From Clostridium sp. CAG:1193 (lineage in GTDB: Bacteria > Bacillota_I > Bacilli_A > RF39 > UBA660), in NCBI GenBank assembly GCA_000436255.1, contig HF990814.1, positions 280-9,315 of the forward strand: 9,036 nt of DNA, in the 5' to 3' direction. Below are positions 6,598 through 9,036 of the stretch, piece by piece (within the stretch, counting starts at the first letter, position 1; each line of letters starts with the position of its first letter). Under the pieces are notes generated by a model. That model worked only from the letters and a program-made list of their open reading frames with translations, searched no databases and was not told the origin of the DNA. The translations under genes were made by a program, and so were the position numbers.

Positions 6598-6625
6598 ATT
6601 ATACCACCATTTTATATTGTTTCAA
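6598..6625 (-). promoter_or_regulatory. Consensus promoter of the leader RNA and PAP2-dgkA operon
   Basis: On the minus strand TTGAAA (6620-6625) and TATAAT (6598-6603) are separated by 16 bases, with TGG just before the -10 box making it an extended -10 (TGGTATAAT). It lies just after the nuclease stop codon, and predicted transcription starts near 6591. It is one of the best sigma-A matches in the window. A second TATAAT at 6486-6491, inside the leader-gene junction, has a poor -35 and would leave almost no 5' leader. Confidence 0.68.
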
Positions 6626-6631
6626 CATTTT

Positions 6632-8134
6632 TTATGCTTTTGCTGTTGATTTTGATGCAGATTCTTTTAATCTACAATCAATTAAAAATACATTTTCATT
6701 AACGATATTTTCGGTATCTGTTGCTTTTAATGATTTTAGTGCTTTTTCATGTTCTCTATCATTGAAATAGAAAATTACTACAATATGTTTTTCGGTATCA
6801 TTTGCTTTCTTATATATTTTTACTTGTTCAAACACATGATCTAAATTCGTATTTTTGGCCAATTTAAACTCAATAACAGTTACATCGGCTGAACCCATAG
6901 AAATTACAAAATCAGCTGGACCTCTACCATTATTAGTTTCAGCATCATCTTTAAATATACTTTTATGCCATACAAACTTAAACATTCTTTGTAAATCATT
7001 TTCAGTAGTTATTATTTGTTCATCTTCATTGTAGAAAAGTTTATAACAATCATTATCTTCAATTCTATGTTTAAAAAACTCAATTCTTGTCTTTGCTTCT
7101 TCATACGAATTATTACTAACATTAAATAATTCTTTGTTTTTATCTATTATATCAGCTAAATACTTTACATTTTCATCAAATTTTTTAAGTTGAATTGAAA
7201 CTTCATCAAGACTCTCACTTTCTATTTCATCCTTACTGTTTTCCTTTAATTTAACATAATAATCATATATTTCTTTATGATTATTAGAAAATTCCTCAAA
7301 GCATTCCTTTTTAATTTTATTTTCTTCAGACTCTTTTGGTTTTCTTTTTAAAGTTTCACAATTTGCATGATAATCTTGAATTGCTTTTTGCAAATAATCA
7401 TTTAATTGTATCCTTAATAAATCATTGTCAATACTTTCACGTACTAAATCCATGTTTTTTAAAAAGTCAGTTCTATTTATAGATGGTTCATCAGCTCTTA
7501 ACATATCTTTTGGGGTAAGTAAAACATATTCTTCTTTTCCTTTCTCATTAATAACATATGGCAAATAATATTCATTTGAAGTAAATGTTCCAGTATTATA
7601 ATTAAAGCCATCTTTTTCCACAATAAATTTTTTTGCTTTTTTAGTAATATACTTTTGTGCAAACTTTTCTGTATATTTACATAAATATTCTTTTATTAAA
7701 TTTACTGTCATGTCGCTTATTTTATCTTTTCCACTGCCAGGATATAAAAGCATTATTTTTTCTGAATGTAATCCATCAGATATATTGTTGTTATTTAATA
7801 CAAATGAAATATTTTTATATAATGTTTTGCCGAATCCAACATCTAAAGCTTGTCCTTTATTTCCAGACATTGAGAAACCTAACCAATTATTACAAACTTC
7901 TTTAAAAGTAAACCACGTTTTTATTTCTTTATCATCAAGTTTATTTTTCGCCTTTTCAGCTAAAAAATGCATATACTTTATAATATCTTGATGTAATTGC
8001 TTATATTCTTTTTTATTACTATTAAAGATAAGTATAGGATCTATAAACATAGGTATATCGGCAACTAATGATATATCTATAGCACCATATTTTTGTAAAT
8101 CATCTATATTTACTTCAAAGTATTCTGAAAACAT
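6632..8134 (-). CDS. Uncharacterised protein with C-terminal PD-(D/E)XK nuclease domain
   Basis: A 500-residue, mostly soluble and highly charged protein. I do not recognise the N-terminal part. Its most regular segment is GAIDISLVADIPMFIDPILI (17-36), followed by a YKQLHQDIIKYM helix; the middle (about 235-360) is long, charged and probably coiled-coil. The C-terminal quarter is a PD-(D/E)XK nuclease fold: a helix with Glu379 (ENDLQRMFKFVW), GRGPADF with Asp408, the strand VIEFKLAK with Glu422 and Lys424, and FEQVKIY with Gln437 and Tyr441 (the QxxxY element of RecB/Cas4-like nucleases). All active-site residues are present. GGAG lies 6 bases before the ATG, behind a palindromic hairpin. The gene is flanked by a divergent unknown gene and looks like an accessory, perhaps defence, gene; that role is inferred only. 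Confidence 0.8.
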   Translation of the reverse strand: MFSEYFEVNIDDLQKYGAIDISLVADIPMFIDPILIFNSNKKEYKQLHQDIIKYMHFLAEKAKNKLDDKEIKTWFTFKEVCNNWLGFSMSGNKGQALDVGFGKTLYKNISFVLNNNNISDGLHSEKIMLLYPGSGKDKISDMTVNLIKEYLCKYTEKFAQKYITKKAKKFIVEKDGFNYNTGTFTSNEYYLPYVINEKGKEEYVLLTPKDMLRADEPSINRTDFLKNMDLVRESIDNDLLRIQLNDYLQKAIQDYHANCETLKRKPKESEENKIKKECFEEFSNNHKEIYDYYVKLKENSKDEIESESLDEVSIQLKKFDENVKYLADIIDKNKELFNVSNNSYEEAKTRIEFFKHRIEDNDCYKLFYNEDEQIITTENDLQRMFKFVWHKSIFKDDAETNNGRGPADFVISMGSADVTVIEFKLAKNTNLDHVFEQVKIYKKANDTEKHIVVIFYFNDREHEKALKSLKATDTENIVNENVFLIDCRLKESASKSTAKA

Positions 8135-8151
8135 ATAGCACTCCTTTCAAT

Positions 8152-8179
8152 AAAAAAGTATCATTCTATTGAATGATAC
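8152..8179 (-). promoter_or_regulatory. Perfect palindrome plus T6 in the leader of the nuclease gene
   Basis: GTATCATTC (8158-8166) and GAATGATAC (8171-8179) form a perfect 9-bp inverted repeat around TATT, followed on the minus strand by six Ts (8152-8157). It sits between the likely -10 box and the GGAG ribosome-binding site, about 20 bases before the start codon. It could be an early terminator/attenuator, a 5'-end stabilising hairpin, or an operator for a dimeric repressor. Its position fits all three. Confidence 0.6.
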
Positions 8180-8186
8180 GAAATCT

Positions 8187-8201
8187 ATTATAACTATAAC
8201 A
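8187..8201 (-). promoter_or_regulatory. Likely -10 region of the nuclease gene promoter
   Basis: On the minus strand two overlapping candidates are seen: TATAAT (8187-8192) and the extended element TGTTATAGT (8193-8201). No convincing -35 box is found at 16-18 bases upstream of either. Transcription from the first would begin right at the palindrome at 8158-8179. Two tandem TATAAC units (plus strand, 8189-8194 and 8195-8200) overlap both candidates. Confidence 0.4.
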
Positions 8202-8268
8202 TATTTAAACCATTAAATCTATTGTTTTAAAAAAATTAAAAAGATTTATAATACATTATGTAATTTAC

Positions 8269-8286
8269 TATAACTTGTGTTATAAT
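8269..8286 (+). promoter_or_regulatory. Extended -10 promoter with overlapping dyad, divergent gene
   Basis: TGTTATAAT (8278-8286) is a perfect extended -10 element on the plus strand; the -35 region is poor. TATAAC (8269-8274) and GTTATA (8279-8284) form a perfect 6-bp inverted repeat around TTGT that covers the -10 box, the usual position of a repressor site. The half-site is the same TATAAC that appears in tandem over the nuclease promoter. Confidence 0.5.
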
Positions 8287-8302
8287 AAAAGGCACATTTA
8301 TC

Positions 8303-8321
8303 AAAGGGGGGGGATAATACG
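8303..8321 (+). promoter_or_regulatory. G8 ribosome-binding site followed by ACG instead of ATG
   Basis: AAA and eight consecutive Gs (8306-8313) are followed by ATAAT and then ACG (8319-8321). A G-rich Shine-Dalgarno 5 bases upstream is textbook spacing, but the codon at that place is ACG rather than ATG. Long G runs are otherwise absent from the window. The run may be prone to slippage, in the cell or in sequencing. Confidence 0.5.
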
Positions 8322-9036
8322 GAAGCAACAAACTTTAGCATTGATTTTAAAAATATTAGAACATATAAAAATAAAAAAATAACTAATATTTTCAAAAGAA
8401 TGACTGATGAAGATATAAATTTATTAATTGATTCTAGTGTTGTCGAATTTATATCAACACTGGATGGAGATACTATAAATTCTCTTTTTAGAAATTCAGG
8501 TTCTTCGTTGCAAAACAAACTATGGAATAATGATATAATACAAAGAGTTCTAATATTTGGTAAAAAAGATATTACAAATTTACATTATGATGAACAAGTT
8601 ATAAGAAATCTTGAAAATTTAAATAAGATTATTAAATCACAATCAATTAAAAAACAAGTGTACACAAATAAATATTTTATTACAGTACTAACATCAGATA
8701 TTAAAATAGAAAATAGATTCTTCCATTCTTATGACATTAATAAAGTATTCGAAAGTATAGTTTATAGTGAGCAATTTAAGTCATTGTCAAGTGATAAACA
8801 ATTAAGAATAATTGAAAAGTTAAATAGTTATACAAATGATATTTTACTTCCTATTGATTTTAGACAGAGATATAAAAATATTGAAAGAATATTATTTTCT
8901 ATAGATATAAGTAAACTTGATGAAAATATAATTTCACAACTTAATGATGATGAATTATTTTTTATAGATTATATTAGAAATGATAAAAATAATAATCAAG
9001 CAATTAAAAAATATATAATTGAAAATATTAAATCAA
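8319..9036 (+). CDS. Unrecognised probable helical protein, N-terminal part (runs off window)
   Basis: The plus-strand frame is open from 8289 to the end of the window without a stop, giving at least 239 codons from 8319. I do not recognise the protein. It is rich in Asn, Ile, Lys and Asp, with no signal peptide or membrane helix. It shows amphipathic helices of repeat-like character: DEDINLLIDSSVVEFISTL, SLQNKLWNNDIIQRVLI, LSSDKQLRIIEKLNSY and LDENIISQLNDDELFFIDYI, suggesting an alpha-solenoid. There is no ATG near the ribosome-binding site. ACG at 8319 is at the right distance from the G8 run; the first in-frame ATG is at 8400 and lacks a ribosome-binding site. Residues between the two (EATNFSIDFKNIRTYK) look like real protein. 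The start may therefore be a mutated ATG, an unusual start, or Met at 8400. It is transcribed divergently from the nuclease gene. Confidence 0.68.

Noticed and set aside
6473..6631. Insertion-sequence ends or attachment site suggested by AACAACTA repeats
   Set aside because: No target duplication, no transposase and no integrase are present, and the repeats are better explained as RNA pairing arms followed by T10.
7657..7991. Two overlapping plus-strand open frames inside the nuclease gene
   Set aside because: Both are antisense to a 500-codon gene with a good start signal and clear domain. Neither has a ribosome-binding site or a recognisable protein.
8189..8284. TATAAC half-sites as proof of a common repressor
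   Set aside because: Six-base AT-rich words are frequent in such DNA, so I keep this only as a supporting observation and not as a called operator system.
8246..8518. Minus-strand open frame of 90 codons at the right end
   Set aside because: It is the antisense of the plus-strand gene, which is open to the end of the window with coding-like composition. The minus frame has no ribosome-binding site and a low-complexity hydrophobic translation.
1..9036. CRISPR array, tRNA or rRNA genes
   Set aside because: No regularly spaced repeats, no cloverleaf with TTCGA-type arm, and no rRNA-like stretch were found by eye on either strand.

Overview
The window is very AT-rich. It carries Shine-Dalgarno sites of the AAGGAGG type, sigma-A-like promoters with TATAAT -10 boxes, and short intergenic gaps. 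The gene content includes a YebC-family regulator, a Gram-positive-type small lipid kinase, Firmicute-style prepilins and a DUF2207-like membrane protein. Together this points to a low-GC Gram-positive bacterium (Bacillota, possibly one of the reduced Bacilli/Mollicutes-like gut lineages; this is inference). Tryptophan is written TGG, and all ten complete genes stop with TAA or TAG, so the standard bacterial code reads cleanly.

Left part (1-2962, minus strand): the first 24 codons of a YebC-type regulator with its own promoter, preceded by a two-gene operon. That operon is a DUF2207-like membrane protein without the usual N-terminal extracytoplasmic domain, followed 8 bases later by a HerA-type hexameric ATPase.

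Middle part (2973-3962, minus strand): two tandem type IV prepilin-like proteins, driven by an extended -10 promoter and closed by a long hairpin terminator. No pilus ATPase, platform protein or prepilin peptidase is present.

Right-centre (3931-6625, minus strand): a tight five-gene operon in the order PAP2 phosphatase, DgkA-type undecaprenol/diacylglycerol kinase, RluA-type pseudouridine synthase, DUF1292-like small protein and DUF1232-like small membrane protein. It ends in a terminator overlapping the last codons. The first two enzymes fit undecaprenyl lipid-carrier recycling. A consensus promoter and a structured leader of about 100 nt precede the operon. The leader has two mutually exclusive folds, one ending in a terminator with ten Ts, so it looks like an attenuator or riboswitch that I cannot assign to a known class.

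Right end (6632-9036): a divergent, probably accessory locus. On the minus strand is a 500-residue protein with an unrecognised N-terminal region and a clear C-terminal PD-(D/E)XK nuclease core. On the plus strand is the beginning of an unrecognised, probably helical protein that runs off the window. The 184-base divergent region holds a perfect 9-bp palindrome followed by six Ts, repeated TATAAC half-sites over both -10 boxes, and a run of eight Gs acting as ribosome-binding site in front of an ACG codon where ATG is expected. The structured leader and this divergent locus are the best candidates for something undescribed.
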